Assembly: GCA_963751335.1 (NCBI GenBank)
Contig: CAVVUB010000008.1
Coordinates: 1,054,001 to 1,118,000, forward strand
Direction: 5' to 3'
DNA length: 64,000 nucleotides
DNA from: Bog-473 sp963751335
GTDB lineage: Bacteria > Actinomycetota > Acidimicrobiia > Acidimicrobiales > RAAP-2
Position numbers and translations under genes: made by a program. This document shows, in pieces, positions 45,675-54,843 of this stretch. Position 1 is the first letter of the stretch. Each line of letters begins with the position of its first letter. The notes under the pieces are model-generated. The model was not told where the DNA came from. It ran no database searches and saw only the letters and a list, made by a program, of their open reading frames with translations.

Positions 45675-46151
45675 TCAGGCGATGATGCCGTTGGGCCGAG
45701 GATCGCCCTGGGCCTCGAGCATGGCGAAGTAGGCGGCCAGGGTGCTCGGCCCGTCTGAGACCGACTCCACGGATCCGTCCTCGGCCAGGTTCAACAGCGC
45801 TCCCTCGATGATGAAGCACACATCGGTATCCACGGTGTTGTCCTCGGGCACGTGCAACGTGTGCACCGAGTTGGCCGGCTCGAACAGGTAGGAGCCCGGC
45901 GTGACGTAGAAGTCGTATTCGAGGTAGTGCCAGCGCCCAGCGGAGGTGAAGGCGTCGACCGATCCGGTGTGGCGGTGCTTCTGCAGCTGCACGCCCGGCT
46001 TGAAGCGGTTGAGGATGACCCACGTGCCGCGCTGGACGTCGAAGCGCACCACCTTGAGGAGGACGCCCATGCCGGTGTCGGCCCAGGCGGCGTCCTCTTC
46101 GCCCACGACGCGGACGAGGTCGCTCGGGTTGACGGGGGTCTCTATCGACAT
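45675..46151 (-). CDS. cupin protein (dihydroxyacetophenone-dioxygenase-like)
   Basis: The 158-residue product has a cupin fold: GVQLQKHRHTGSVDAFTSAGRWHYLEYDF (His-x-His plus later Glu) and PGSYLFEPANSVHTLHVPED (last His). This is the style of 2,4'-dihydroxyacetophenone dioxygenases and related iron cupins. ATG 46151 follows GAGAGGAAG. It lies upstream of the P450 on the same strand (72-bp gap with repeated TTCGGATC words). Confidence 0.75.
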   Translation of the reverse strand: MSIETPVNPSDLVRVVGEEDAAWADTGMGVLLKVVRFDVQRGTWVILNRFKPGVQLQKHRHTGSVDAFTSAGRWHYLEYDFYVTPGSYLFEPANSVHTLHVPEDNTVDTDVCFIIEGALLNLAEDGSVESVSDGPSTLAAYFAMLEAQGDPRPNGIIA

Positions 46152-46207
46152 GGCTGCTGCTTCCTCTCGTGCTGGGTTCTGGCTGGTGAGTGATCCGCGG
46201 ATGGGGC

Positions 46208-46331
46208 TGCCCAACGGATAGGGCGACCCGACGGATAGGGCTACCCGACCGAGAGCGGCACCACGGATGGGTGGGACTGGTCGGCGGTCGGTAGGACTGG
46301 TCGGCGGATGGGTAGGACTGGTCGGCGGATT
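46208..46331. repeat. imperfect short repeats between cupin and amidase genes
   Basis: Variants of GGTAGGACTGGTCGGCGGAT occur three times at 46271-46331, after shorter repeats of CGGATAGGGC. The 238-bp gap otherwise shows only an AT-richer patch at 46332-46386 that may carry a promoter. No gene is seen. Confidence 0.6.
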
Positions 46332-46389
46332 TCGATTATGGGATTGGAAACACCCACCCCTATTGGATCAGATTTGGATCAGATGTGGA

Positions 46390-47811
46390 TCAGGTCGGGA
46401 GGGGGGCCAGCGGGTCGACGTCGAGAGCGGCCTCGAGAGCGGCCGCCGTGCGCAGAACGACCAGGTCGGCGTGCTGGGGACCGACCAGTTGAAGGCCGAT
46501 CGGGAGGCCCTTGCTGTTGGTGCCGACGCAGACCGTGGCGGCGGGGGAGCGGGTCATGTTGAACGGGTACGTGAACTGGACCCAGTTGACGGTCGTTTCC
46601 CCGTTGACCGAGCTGGTCATCTCGCCGGCAAAGGGCGCCACGGCCGAACACGTCGGGGTGACCAGGATCCGGGTCGTGTGGAAGAGCTCGACCAGGCGCA
46701 GGTTCATGAAATGGAAGCGGTCCATCGCCTGCAGTAGCTCGACCGCGGTGGTGGACTCGGCCCGCGCCAGCAGGTGGCGCAGGATGGGATCGACCTCCTC
46801 CCAGCGCGGGTGATCCATGGAGTCGTGGAGGGTGCGCAAGGTGCAGGCCCCCGTCATGGTGAGGAAATCCCCGACGGGGTCGGCTTCAAAAACGGAGTCC
46901 AGCACGGTGACGTCGGCCCCCATGGAGGCCATCTGCTCGACGGCACGGTCGCAGGCCGACCGGACCTCGTCGTCGACGGTGGCGTAGCCAAGGGTGGGGG
47001 CATAGGCGACCCGGACCGGGACGTGGGGGTCCTCGAGCGCGGCGAGCCACGAGGCCTCGGGGCGGGGGAGGCTGCGGAGATCGGTCGGGTCGGGGCCGAC
47101 GCTGACGTCGAGGGCCAGGGTGACGTCGGCAATGCGGCGGGCCATGGGGCCGTTGGTCGAGAGGTCGATCCAGCCGGGCGGGGTGGCGCCGCCGGCCGGG
47201 ACGCGTCCGAGGGACGGCTTCATCCCCGAGAGGCCGCAGCAGGCCGAGGGGATGCGGATCGAGCCGCCGCCGTCGGATCCCGTGGCCAGGGGGACCATGC
47301 CGGCCGCCAGTGCCGCGGCCGCTCCACCCGAGGAGCCTCCGGATCCCCTCGATGTGTCGAACGGGTTCAGAGTGGGGCCGAAGATGGCGTTGGTCGTGTT
47401 GCCCATCCAGCCGAATTCGGGTGTGTTGGTCTTGCCGACCACGATGCATCCCGCCGCTCTGAGGCGGGCCACGAACGGACTGTCGGTCGTGGCCGCGGGG
47501 TCGTCCTGGTGCAAGGCCGATCCGTTGGTCGTGGTGTAGCCGACCGCATCCTGGAGATCCTTGACGCCGAGCGGGATGCCGGCGAGGGGTCCGGGGTCGG
47601 CGCCGGCGGCGATACGGTCGTCGAGGGCGGTCGCGTCGGAGAGGGCCCGCTCCCCATCCACGGCGACGAAAGCGTTGTAGGTGGGGTTGAGTCTCTCGAT
47701 CCGATCCAGGGCTTCTCGGGTGAGCTCTCTGGCCGAGACCTGCTTGGAGCGCACGGCCCGGGCGATGTCGACCAATGGGGTGGTCCGGAAGTCGATGTCC
47801 ACGTCGGTCAC
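46390..47811 (-). CDS. amidase (amidase-signature family)
   Basis: The 473-residue product has the Ser-cisSer-Lys triad: Lys in GIPLGVKDLQDAVGY, then GRGSGGSSGG-like RGSGGSSGGAAAALAAGM with the cis-Ser, and the nucleophile Ser in TGSDGGGSIRIPS. It hydrolyses amides, with a substrate not evident. The length is standard. It is on the same strand as the LLM oxidoreductase upstream (48-bp gap). A non-GatA amidase is most likely because no gatB/gatC genes are near. Confidence 0.88.
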   Translation of the reverse strand: MTDVDIDFRTTPLVDIARAVRSKQVSARELTREALDRIERLNPTYNAFVAVDGERALSDATALDDRIAAGADPGPLAGIPLGVKDLQDAVGYTTTNGSALHQDDPAATTDSPFVARLRAAGCIVVGKTNTPEFGWMGNTTNAIFGPTLNPFDTSRGSGGSSGGAAAALAAGMVPLATGSDGGGSIRIPSACCGLSGMKPSLGRVPAGGATPPGWIDLSTNGPMARRIADVTLALDVSVGPDPTDLRSLPRPEASWLAALEDPHVPVRVAYAPTLGYATVDDEVRSACDRAVEQMASMGADVTVLDSVFEADPVGDFLTMTGACTLRTLHDSMDHPRWEEVDPILRHLLARAESTTAVELLQAMDRFHFMNLRLVELFHTTRILVTPTCSAVAPFAGEMTSSVNGETTVNWVQFTYPFNMTRSPAATVCVGTNSKGLPIGLQLVGPQHADLVVLRTAAALEAALDVDPLAPLPT

Positions 47812-47859
47812 GTCGTGATCCCTCCCCTGATGGCGTCCCGCTGGGGCGCCGGTCGTGCT

Positions 47860-48855
47860 CTATCCGGCAGACGGCGACAACCCGGCCACCGCATCGGCCA
47901 GCTCGATCCCGATCGGGATGATCATCGGCGCCGGAACGGTGATCCCGTTGTCCACGTACCGCTGGATGTGCGCCCGGCACTCGGCCACGGATCCGTGGAC
48001 GACGAGCTCGTCCACCACCGAATCCGGGATGGCCTCGAGCGCCCCCTTGCGGTCGCCGGCCGCCCAGGCGTCCCACATGGGCTGGAGCGCCGGACCCCGA
48101 CCGAGCCAGCGGTGGAACTCGGCGTACGCCTCTACGTTCAGATACGCCGTGATCATCCGGCGCCCGATGGTGCGGGCCGTCCCCGCGTCCTCACAGACGA
48201 TGACGAAGATGCGGGCTACGATCTCGCGAGAGGCTCCCTCCGCCGCCTTGTCGACCTCGGCCACGGACGTGGCCACGTCCTCAGCGCTCAGCCAGTTCAA
48301 GATGGCCCCGTCCGCCTCTCGCCCGGCCAGGCGCAGCATCCCGGGACGCAAGGCGGCCAGGTAGATGGGGGGCAGCTGCTCAGGGATGCGGGACAGCCGG
48401 AACCCCTTGACGCTGAAGGTGTCGTAGTCCTGGGTCACCTTCTCGCCGGTGAAGGCGAGCCGCAGGAAGCGCAGGCTGTCTCGTACTCGCTTGTACTGAT
48501 TCTCGAAGAGGAGACCGTTCCAATTGGCGACGATCACCTGAGAGGAGGCGCCCAGACCGACGAAGAAACGACCTGGTGCGGCGTCAGCCATGGCGGCCAC
48601 GCTCTGGGCCAGCAACGCCGGCCCTCTGGTGTAGGCGGGCGTGATGGCGACGCCCAGATTCAAGGTGGGCTCCCACGCCGCCGCCAGGGCAAGGGGCGTG
48701 AAACCGTCGGCCCCGTCGACTTCGGCCGACCAGATGTCGGTGTATCCCAGCTCGCGCAGGCGGGCGAACCACTCACGGTGTCCGTGCAGGGGGATCCCCT
48801 CGAACGGGATGGTGATGCCCGGCCGGGCCGGTGGGGTACCGGGAGCAGGGCTCAT
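47860..48855 (-). CDS. LLM-class F420-dependent oxidoreductase
   Basis: The 331-residue product has the luciferase-like barrel: FARLRELGYTDIWSAEVDGADGFTPLALAAAW, LNLGVAITPAYTRGPALLAQSV, and GRFFVGLGASSQVIVANWNG, the pattern of F420-using family members. It starts with ATG at 48855, overlapping the stop of the upstream PPK2 gene by 4 bp, so it ends a three-gene run (methylase, PPK2, oxidoreductase). Substrate unknown. Confidence 0.8.
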   Translation of the reverse strand: MSPAPGTPPARPGITIPFEGIPLHGHREWFARLRELGYTDIWSAEVDGADGFTPLALAAAWEPTLNLGVAITPAYTRGPALLAQSVAAMADAAPGRFFVGLGASSQVIVANWNGLLFENQYKRVRDSLRFLRLAFTGEKVTQDYDTFSVKGFRLSRIPEQLPPIYLAALRPGMLRLAGREADGAILNWLSAEDVATSVAEVDKAAEGASREIVARIFVIVCEDAGTARTIGRRMITAYLNVEAYAEFHRWLGRGPALQPMWDAWAAGDRKGALEAIPDSVVDELVVHGSVAECRAHIQRYVDNGITVPAPMIIPIGIELADAVAGLSPSAG

Positions 48856-50006
48856 CCTCGGGCCTCCATGCGTCGTTGGGCCGATGCGCCCTCGCGCGTC
48901 CCGCTCCCGCTTCCACTCCCACTCCCACTCCCACTCCCGCTTCCGCTTCCGCTTCCGCTCGCACCCGTATCCCCAGCCGGGGACGCCGACGCGGCCACCG
49001 CAGCCGCAGCCACGGCCACCGGATCAGGCTGGTACTCCGCGTCGTCGATCACCAGAGCCAGCTCGGTCTCCTCGACCTCGGCCTCGTACGTAGGCACCTG
49101 GATACCCCAGCGCCGCATCCCTTGCTCCATGCGCCGGATCACCGTCTCGATCACCTGCACACGTCCATACCGCTTGTTCTCAGCCGAGATCACGTCCCAG
49201 TGCGCCAGCGGACCGCAGGTCAGGCGCAGCATCTCGGAGACCGCCGCCTCGTAGGCGCCCCGCTTCTCGCGGTTGCGCCAGTCCTCGTCGGTCAGCTTCC
49301 ATGACTTGAGCGGATCGTCCCGCCGGCGCACGAATCGCTGCAACTGTTCCTCGTGCGACAGGTGCATCCACAGCTTGATGACGATCATCCCCTCTTCGGC
49401 CAACGTGTGCTCGAAGTCGTTGATCTCCTGATAGGCCCGCCGCCACTGCACCTCGGTGGCGAGATCCTCCACCCGCTCCACCAGCACCCGGCCGTACCAG
49501 GAGCGGTCGAAGATCGTCATGCCGCCCCATCCGGGCAGTGGCGGCCAAAAGCGCCAGAGGAAGTGGTGCCGCAACTCGTCGGGCGTCGGGGCGGCGAACG
49601 GGGCGATGTGCACGTGCCGGGGGTCGAGCGGTTCGACCAGTCGCTTGATGGCGCCACCCTTGCCGGCCGCGTCCCAGCCCTCGAACACGATGCAGACCGG
49701 CGGTCCGAGGTTGCCTTTGTTGAGCTGACCGCCATTGATCAGCCTCAGGTGCAACAGGCGGCGTTGCGCCCTTCCGAGCCGCTTCGCCTCCTCGTCTTTG
49801 GACAGGCGCAACGAAAGGTCGGCGTCCTCGAGGCGGGCGTAGTCCCGACTGCCGCCCGAATCCTCGTGGCCGCTGTCGCGATGGTGGCCCTGCTCGTGCC
49901 CCTGGTCGTGGCCGCTGTCGCGATGGTGGCCCTGCTCGTGCCCCTGGTCGTGGCCACTGTCGCCGTGGTGACCATCGCCGTGCCCACCGTGATCACGCTT
50001 GCTCAC
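48852..50006 (-). CDS. ppk2: polyphosphate kinase 2 with His-rich and Ser-Gly tails
   Basis: The 384-residue product has a PPK2 core (about 60-310): Walker A VFEGWDAAGKGGAIKRL, PTPDELRHHFLWRFW, TIFDRSWYGRVLVERVE and the lid RRRDDPLKSWKLTDEDW. It makes nucleoside di- or triphosphates from polyphosphate or the reverse. The N-terminus (about 5-45) is a His-rich repeat with units SGHDQGHEQGHH, which could bind metal. The C-terminal 30 residues before the end are a Ser-Gly run from a hexanucleotide repeat. GTG 50006 overlaps the upstream stop (GTGA). Confidence 0.85.
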   Translation of the reverse strand: MSKRDHGGHGDGHHGDSGHDQGHEQGHHRDSGHDQGHEQGHHRDSGHEDSGGSRDYARLEDADLSLRLSKDEEAKRLGRAQRRLLHLRLINGGQLNKGNLGPPVCIVFEGWDAAGKGGAIKRLVEPLDPRHVHIAPFAAPTPDELRHHFLWRFWPPLPGWGGMTIFDRSWYGRVLVERVEDLATEVQWRRAYQEINDFEHTLAEEGMIVIKLWMHLSHEEQLQRFVRRRDDPLKSWKLTDEDWRNREKRGAYEAAVSEMLRLTCGPLAHWDVISAENKRYGRVQVIETVIRRMEQGMRRWGIQVPTYEAEVEETELALVIDDAEYQPDPVAVAAAAVAASASPAGDTGASGSGSGSGSGSGSGSGSGSGTREGASAQRRMEARG

Positions 50007-51211
50007 GTCGCCTGTTGTAGCCGATCCGCCGCGCCGACGCCGATCCGGGCCGATCCGGGATCCGCCTCGCCGACGCCGATCCGGGCCGATCCGGGATCCG
50101 CCGCGCCACCCCGGGCGCCGCCCCCGGCGCCATCCACCGTCCCACAGGCCTCGACGACATGGCGCACGAGGTCCTCCTGGCCGGCGATGACCAGCAATTC
50201 CCGGTTCGAGAGGTGGCTCACCCGCCCCACTCTGCGCCCGGATGGGTCGAAGATGCCGATGCGCGCCCCCACGTATCGAGTTGAGTCGAAAGCCAAGGTG
50301 GCCACCTGTCGCCGCCCACCGGACGCACCGGGTCCGCCGCCGCAGATCGCTTCGAGCTCCGATGCGTCGAGCCATGACTCGTCGTTGTACGAGAGCACGA
50401 GCAGATCGCACGACACCCCCGACACGACCGACGCCAAGGCCTCGGGCATCGTCCGCTTCGAGTTGAACGCGGAACGAGTCGTTGGATCGCGGGCGTCCAC
50501 CCGCTTGCGGGCCACGCCGTACGCCTCGGGCGCATCCCAGGCCACCAGCGTCTCCCACACGTGATAGTTGGTGAAATACCGGTGCTGGTTGTACGGCGGA
50601 TCCAGGTAGGCCAGATCGAAGTGTCCCAACGCACCGTCGGCGGCGGTGAGGGCCACCGCATCGCCTCGGATGGCGCGGCCCGGCCCGGCCAGGAGCTCGG
50701 GCATCCGCAGCTCCAACGGATTGAACGACCGGGGCGCCCACTGCTTCACGTACGCCATCTGGACGCCCGTCGTCGAGTCCACCCGGTCGGCCGCCTCGAT
50801 GAGTGACGTCAACAGGAGCGGATACAAGGGCGACCCCGCATACTCCGACTCGAGGCAGTCCCGGGCGGCGTCAATCCGAGCGGCGTTCTCGGGTCGGAAA
50901 TACCTGGCCTGGAGGCTGAACGTCTCGTGGACGTAGCCCGGTTTTCCGGGGACGGCGTTGAGGTGGGTGATCGCCGCCCGGAGTTCGGCCACATCGGTGG
51001 CGGCGGCATCCGTCTCGATGTAGGTGCGGGCGAAGACCTCGGCGTAGCGGGCGCTGTCGACGGCGGTGACGTGCACGCCTCGAGCCTTGAACGCCTGGGC
51101 GACGCGGGTGGTGCCCGTGAAGAGATCGAGGGCGGTGCGGGCACCCGAGGCCTCGCAGATCCGGGCGAGGACCGGGACCAGACGGCGCTTCGATCCGATG
51201 TACTTGATCAC
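50003..51211 (-). CDS. DNA adenine methylase (D12/Dam class), orphan
   Basis: The 402-residue product is an N6-adenine methyltransferase: IKYIGSKRRLVP at the start, the SAM loop LDLFTGTTRVAQAF (about 29-42) and catalytic DPPYNQHRY (204-212). No restriction gene is nearby, so it is a solitary methylase, perhaps for gene control or phage-like in origin. The C-terminus carries two 12-residue repeats from a 36-bp DNA repeat (50032-50103). It overlaps the PPK2 gene, an unusual pairing. Confidence 0.85.
   Translation of the reverse strand: MIKYIGSKRRLVPVLARICEASGARTALDLFTGTTRVAQAFKARGVHVTAVDSARYAEVFARTYIETDAAATDVAELRAAITHLNAVPGKPGYVHETFSLQARYFRPENAARIDAARDCLESEYAGSPLYPLLLTSLIEAADRVDSTTGVQMAYVKQWAPRSFNPLELRMPELLAGPGRAIRGDAVALTAADGALGHFDLAYLDPPYNQHRYFTNYHVWETLVAWDAPEAYGVARKRVDARDPTTRSAFNSKRTMPEALASVVSGVSCDLLVLSYNDESWLDASELEAICGGGPGASGGRRQVATLAFDSTRYVGARIGIFDPSGRRVGRVSHLSNRELLVIAGQEDLVRHVVEACGTVDGAGGGARGGAADPGSARIGVGEADPGSARIGVGAADRLQQAT
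50032..50103. repeat. 36-bp tandem repeat, two units, inside the methylase gene
   Basis: Two copies of a 36-bp unit beginning CGCCGACGCCGATCCGGGCC lie at 50032-50067 and 50068-50103, differing only at the last base. They encode a repeated ADPGSARIGVG segment at the methylase C-terminus. Confidence 0.9.
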
Positions 51212-51337
51212 TCGGGCGGTCCCATCCGTGGGCTGCCGTCCCTCCCGGTTCGGTGCCCCGGCCCGTTTCGGTGGGCCGTCACGGGGCGGCGGCTGTTCAT
51301 CGAGCGGTCACGGGCCCCCACCCTACGATGGGCACCC

Positions 51338-52186
51338 ATGGTGTCCGGGGACCATCCAGGCGAGGCTGTGACCCGGTCGCACGAAGCCGTCACCGGGCCC
51401 AACGAGGCCGTCACCGGGGCAGACGGGGCCGCCACCGGGCCGAACGAGGCCGGCACCGGGGCAGACGGGGCGGCCGCCGCCACTTCGCACTGGGTGCATT
51501 GGCATGGCGCCTACGAGGATCCGTCGTCCCCCCTTTCCGAGCGGCTACGGATGGTGCAGAAAATGGTGCGGGGCGCGCTCGACGAGATCCTGCTCGGGCG
51601 TGATCAGAGGCGTGATCCGCCGGGCGATCCGGATCCGGTGGAGCCCATCCGGATCGTGAGCCTGTGCGCCGGCCAGGGGCGAGATGTGATCGACGTCCTG
51701 GCCGCCCATCCACGGAGGGGGGAGGTCGAGGCGCTGCTCGTCGACCTCGACCCGGCGTTGGTGGAGTTCGCCCGGCGGAGGGCAGCCGAGGCGGGGCTGG
51801 CGGACCGGGTGCGCGTCGAGCAGGGGGACGCATCCGAATGCCGTTCGTTCGCTCGGTTCGTGCCCGCCGATCTCGTCTTGGTGTGCGGGATCTTCGGCAA
51901 TGTGAGCAGGGAGGACATCGCGGCCACCATCCGTGCGTTGCCCGCGTTCTGTCGGCCTGGGGCGAACGTCGTCTGGACCCGGCATCGGCGGCCGCCCGAT
52001 GCCACGCCGGCCGTGCGGGCCCAGTTCGCGGCGGCCGGGTTCACCGAAATGGCCTTCGATGCGCCCGACGGGTACATCCTGGCGGTGGGGCGCCATCGCC
52101 TCGATGGCGATCCGGGGGCCTTCGGGCCGTTCGATCCGGACCGGCGGCTTTTCGAGTTCGTGGGTGACGGGTCGGCTCCGGCGTGA
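51338..52186 (+). CDS. SAM-dependent methyltransferase
   Basis: The product (about 282 residues) has a class-I methyltransferase fold: IRIVSLCAGQGRDVIDVLAAHPRRG (SAM loop), ALLVDLDPALVEFARRRA and ADLVLVCGIFGNVSREDIAATIRALP. Residues 8-45 are repeats of EAVTGPN/GADGAATG from a short DNA repeat. ATG 51338 is used; the longer upstream frame reads antisense to the adenine methylase. The stop overlaps the next gene's GTG. The acceptor substrate is unknown. Confidence 0.8.
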   Translation: MVSGDHPGEAVTRSHEAVTGPNEAVTGADGAATGPNEAGTGADGAAAATSHWVHWHGAYEDPSSPLSERLRMVQKMVRGALDEILLGRDQRRDPPGDPDPVEPIRIVSLCAGQGRDVIDVLAAHPRRGEVEALLVDLDPALVEFARRRAAEAGLADRVRVEQGDASECRSFARFVPADLVLVCGIFGNVSREDIAATIRALPAFCRPGANVVWTRHRRPPDATPAVRAQFAAAGFTEMAFDAPDGYILAVGRHRLDGDPGAFGPFDPDRRLFEFVGDGSAPA

Positions 52187-53073
52187 ACGAATCGCCGATG
52201 AACGAATCCTCGATGAGCGACCTGTCTGCAAGAGGCGAGGTCGAGGGGGAGGCCGACGGCGAGGTCGAGGGGGATGTCGACGGCGAGGTCGAGGGGGAGG
52301 TCGACGGCGTGCGCGACGGTGAGGGCGGGGCGGAGCCCTTTCGTCACCACCTCCACCCGCTCGAGCTGGTCAGGATGGCCTGGCGTACCGCCCGCACCGA
52401 ACCGGCCCGGGTCATCGTGCCCGCCTTGGTCATCTTCGGCCTTGACGCGCTCCAGAGCACGCTCTACACGGAGATCTCCAGCCAACGTTTCGGGTGGGAG
52501 GCAGCGGCCGGGATCGCCGTGTTCAGCGCGTCGAGCCTCGGGCTCACCTTCTACGCGGGCATGCTCGAACGGCTCGTCGGTTCCGTGGAGCGCAACGAAG
52601 CTCCTCAGGCGATCAGTCAGGTCCTGCGGAGCCTGCCCTGGGGCCGCCTGATCCTGGCCGACCTGTTCCTGTTCGTCATCGACGGGCTCGCCGCCCTGCT
52701 CGTCGTCGTACCCGGTCTGGTCGTGGGCACCCTGTTCGCTCTGGTCGGTCCGCTCATCAACCTCCTCGACCTCTCGGTGCCCCAGGCCCTGCGACGTTCG
52801 GTCAAGGTGGTCTGGCCCCACTTCTTCGTCGTGTTCTGCTTCATCACGCTGCCGCTGGCCATTGAGCACGAGGTCCTGGTGTTGGTGTCCGACCTCATCC
52901 CCAACGAGCAGCTCTGGCTGATCTTCCTCTCCAGCTTCATCCTGGGCGACCTGTTCGGCATGGCGCTCGGACTGATGGAGGTGACCCTGGCCGAGCGGCT
53001 GGTTCGAGGAGCGCAGGGGCCAGGTGAGGACGTACGCGCGGAGGACATCGAGCTGCCCGATCTCCTCGGATAG
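52183..53073 (+). CDS. multi-pass membrane protein with an acidic repeat N-terminus
   Basis: I do not recognise a family for this 296-residue protein. Residues 18-47 are a Glu/Asp/Gly/Val repeat (units like GEVEGEVDG) from a hexanucleotide-type repeat. Five or six membrane helices follow from about 80 to 270 (IVPALVIFGLDALQ; AGIAVFSASSLGLTFYAG; FLFVIDGLAALLVVVPGLVVG; FFVVFCFITLPLA; LIFLSSFILGDLFGM). GTG 52183 overlaps the methyltransferase stop, so the two are co-transcribed. Confidence 0.7.
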   Translation: MNESPMNESSMSDLSARGEVEGEADGEVEGDVDGEVEGEVDGVRDGEGGAEPFRHHLHPLELVRMAWRTARTEPARVIVPALVIFGLDALQSTLYTEISSQRFGWEAAAGIAVFSASSLGLTFYAGMLERLVGSVERNEAPQAISQVLRSLPWGRLILADLFLFVIDGLAALLVVVPGLVVGTLFALVGPLINLLDLSVPQALRRSVKVVWPHFFVVFCFITLPLAIEHEVLVLVSDLIPNEQLWLIFLSSFILGDLFGMALGLMEVTLAERLVRGAQGPGEDVRAEDIELPDLLG

Positions 53074-53172
53074 GTGAGGAGGACGCAACTGGTCTCCCTC
53101 CGTGTGGCCGCTGCAGTTGAGCCGCCGGAGTCGATCTCTTCGAGAAGGGGTTCCGAGGTTCGGGCGTGAGGG

Positions 53173-54178
53173 TCAGTCGGGTGGGGTTGGATCGGGTTGG
53201 TTCCACTCGATCCAACCGGCGCCCGTGCGGCCGTCATCGGTGCGGCACCGGACCATCGCCCGCGGAAAGTAGCTGACCCGGCCGCTCTGGTCGTCGCGCA
53301 GCAGCACCGGCCCGAAGGCGGTGGGCGTCACCTCGATTCCGAGCTCATGCACCGGTGGCGTGGCGGGTTCGCCCGAACCCGTGACGCCGGCGTTGAGCTC
53401 GACAGCGCGCCGTGGTCGGGAAGCCGTGGTCGCCGAGAACTTCGGTGAGCTTCAACGCGGTCAAGGGATGAGCCAGCGCGGGTGCCTGGTCGGGAGTCTG
53501 GACGTAGCCGAAGAAGGCCCCGAATCCGTCGAAGCGAATGTCGACCGCATGGGTCCGGGTCCCGTCATCGAGCCGCATCGAGTTCCAGCACCAGCCGAAC
53601 GCCCACCAGTCGCGTACGCCCCAGGAGTGATCGCGCTGCCCCTGCCCGTCGACCGAGAACGTCTCGCCTCCGATGGTGACCGTGCCCGACACCAGGCATG
53701 GGATCTCGTAGCGGGTCGTGACGTCGTAGTGATACGGCACGCCGTCGGTCGTCCATGTCAGGTCGAGACTGGCCTCGACGGGCTCCCAATCGGTGTCGGT
53801 GTAGGCGTCCTCGGGCTGGGCGAACTGCTGGGCCTGCATGCGCGGCACGGCCAGGCGGAACTCCTCGAGGGGCCGGGAGATGTCGATCTCGACCGTGGCG
53901 GGATGGGCGGCGTCGGGGGCCGACTCGGTGGCCAGGCCCGTGCCCGGCGGGATGGGCATGTGGTAGTCGACCGAGCAGACGCCCGGGTGGCCGGGGCGCA
54001 CGATCCAGGTCGTCCACCAGGCGACGCCGAGGTTGGGATACAGCCCGAGGCGGAGCCAGCCGCCGAGTGAGCCGTCGGCCTGGACGAAGTCGCAGTAGTA
54101 CGACTCGTTCCAGAGCGCCTCGTCGTCAGGGTCGTGACGGTGCTCGTCTGAGGGCAGAACCTCGTGAGCCGCCGTCAC
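53173..54178 (-). CDS. CrtC/AttH-like lipocalin-fold protein (frameshifted)
   Basis: The full product would be about 335 residues. From ATG 54178 it reads YCDFVQADGSLGGWLRLGLYPNLGVAWW, HMPIPPGTGL and GQRDHSWGVRDWWAFGWCW, the style of hydroxyneurosporene-synthase/AttH-like lipocalin proteins. After DHGFPTTAR, around 53405-53415, the frame changes, apparently in a GC-dinucleotide run, and VELNAGVTGSGEPATPPVHELG continues to TGA 53173-53175. It shares an ATGA overlap with the CMD gene upstream. The activity (hydration of a lipid?) is not shown. Confidence 0.65.
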
Positions 54179-54813
54179 CGATTTTCTCCGGCATGCATTG
54201 CGCTGGCCCCCTTGGGTCCGGGCACCTCGACGACGGGGTCGTCCCGGTCGTCGAACTCGGTGCGGAGTGCTTTGGACATCACGGCGTGTTGAAAGTACAG
54301 CGTGGTGATGTAGGTGAGTTCGAGGATGGCAACGTCATCGAGGTGCCGGCGCAGCTCGGCGAAGAGCTCGTCGGGCACTCGGCCGTGGTCGTACACGAGG
54401 CAGTCGGTGTAGGCGAGGACGGCCCGTTCGGCTTCGTCGTAGGTGCCGGCGGGTGCCACAGACCAGGCCGGGATGTGGGCGATCTGTGTCTCGGGCATCT
54501 CGAGCTCGCGCATGGATTTGGCGTGCTGGCTGTAGACGAACTGGCTGCCGGCGGCCCACCCCGCCCTGATCTGCCCGAGCTCGCGGAGTTTGGGGTCGAG
54601 CGTTCGGGTGGGGGACTGGTAGAGGCCGAATCCTTTGACACAGTGATCGAGGATGTCGGGGCTGTTGGCGAAGACGGTCCACCAGTCGCCGGTGGTGCCG
54701 TCCCACCGACCAGGCTCGGCGACAGGGTCACGTCCCTCGAAGAGCCACTCGTACATGGTGGTGACGATGGGCGCGGTGGCTTCGTCCTTGGGGACCTGGC
54801 GGAGACGGGGCAT
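54175..54813 (-). CDS. carboxymuconolactone-decarboxylase-family protein
   Basis: The 212-residue product has the AhpD/CMD helical fold: LDPKLRELGQIRAGWAAGSQFVYSQHAKSMRELEMPE and a C-terminal helix YITTLYFQHAVMSKALRTEF. The AhpD redox pair C-x-x-C is replaced (SQFVYSQH), so it is not a peroxidase reductant. It may be a decarboxylase or a lactone-binding protein. Its stop overlaps the start of the lipocalin-like gene (ATGA), and a VOC gene lies 30 bp upstream; the three form an operon. Confidence 0.8.
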   Translation of the reverse strand: MPRLRQVPKDEATAPIVTTMYEWLFEGRDPVAEPGRWDGTTGDWWTVFANSPDILDHCVKGFGLYQSPTRTLDPKLRELGQIRAGWAAGSQFVYSQHAKSMRELEMPETQIAHIPAWSVAPAGTYDEAERAVLAYTDCLVYDHGRVPDELFAELRRHLDDVAILELTYITTLYFQHAVMSKALRTEFDDRDDPVVEVPGPKGASAMHAGENR

Positions 54814-54843
54814 GGGTCGTCGATGAATCAGGCGTTCGATGGA

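Noticed and set aside
50003..51211. Restriction-modification system
   Set aside because: Only the methylase is present; neighbours are PPK2 and a SAM methyltransferase, not a nuclease.
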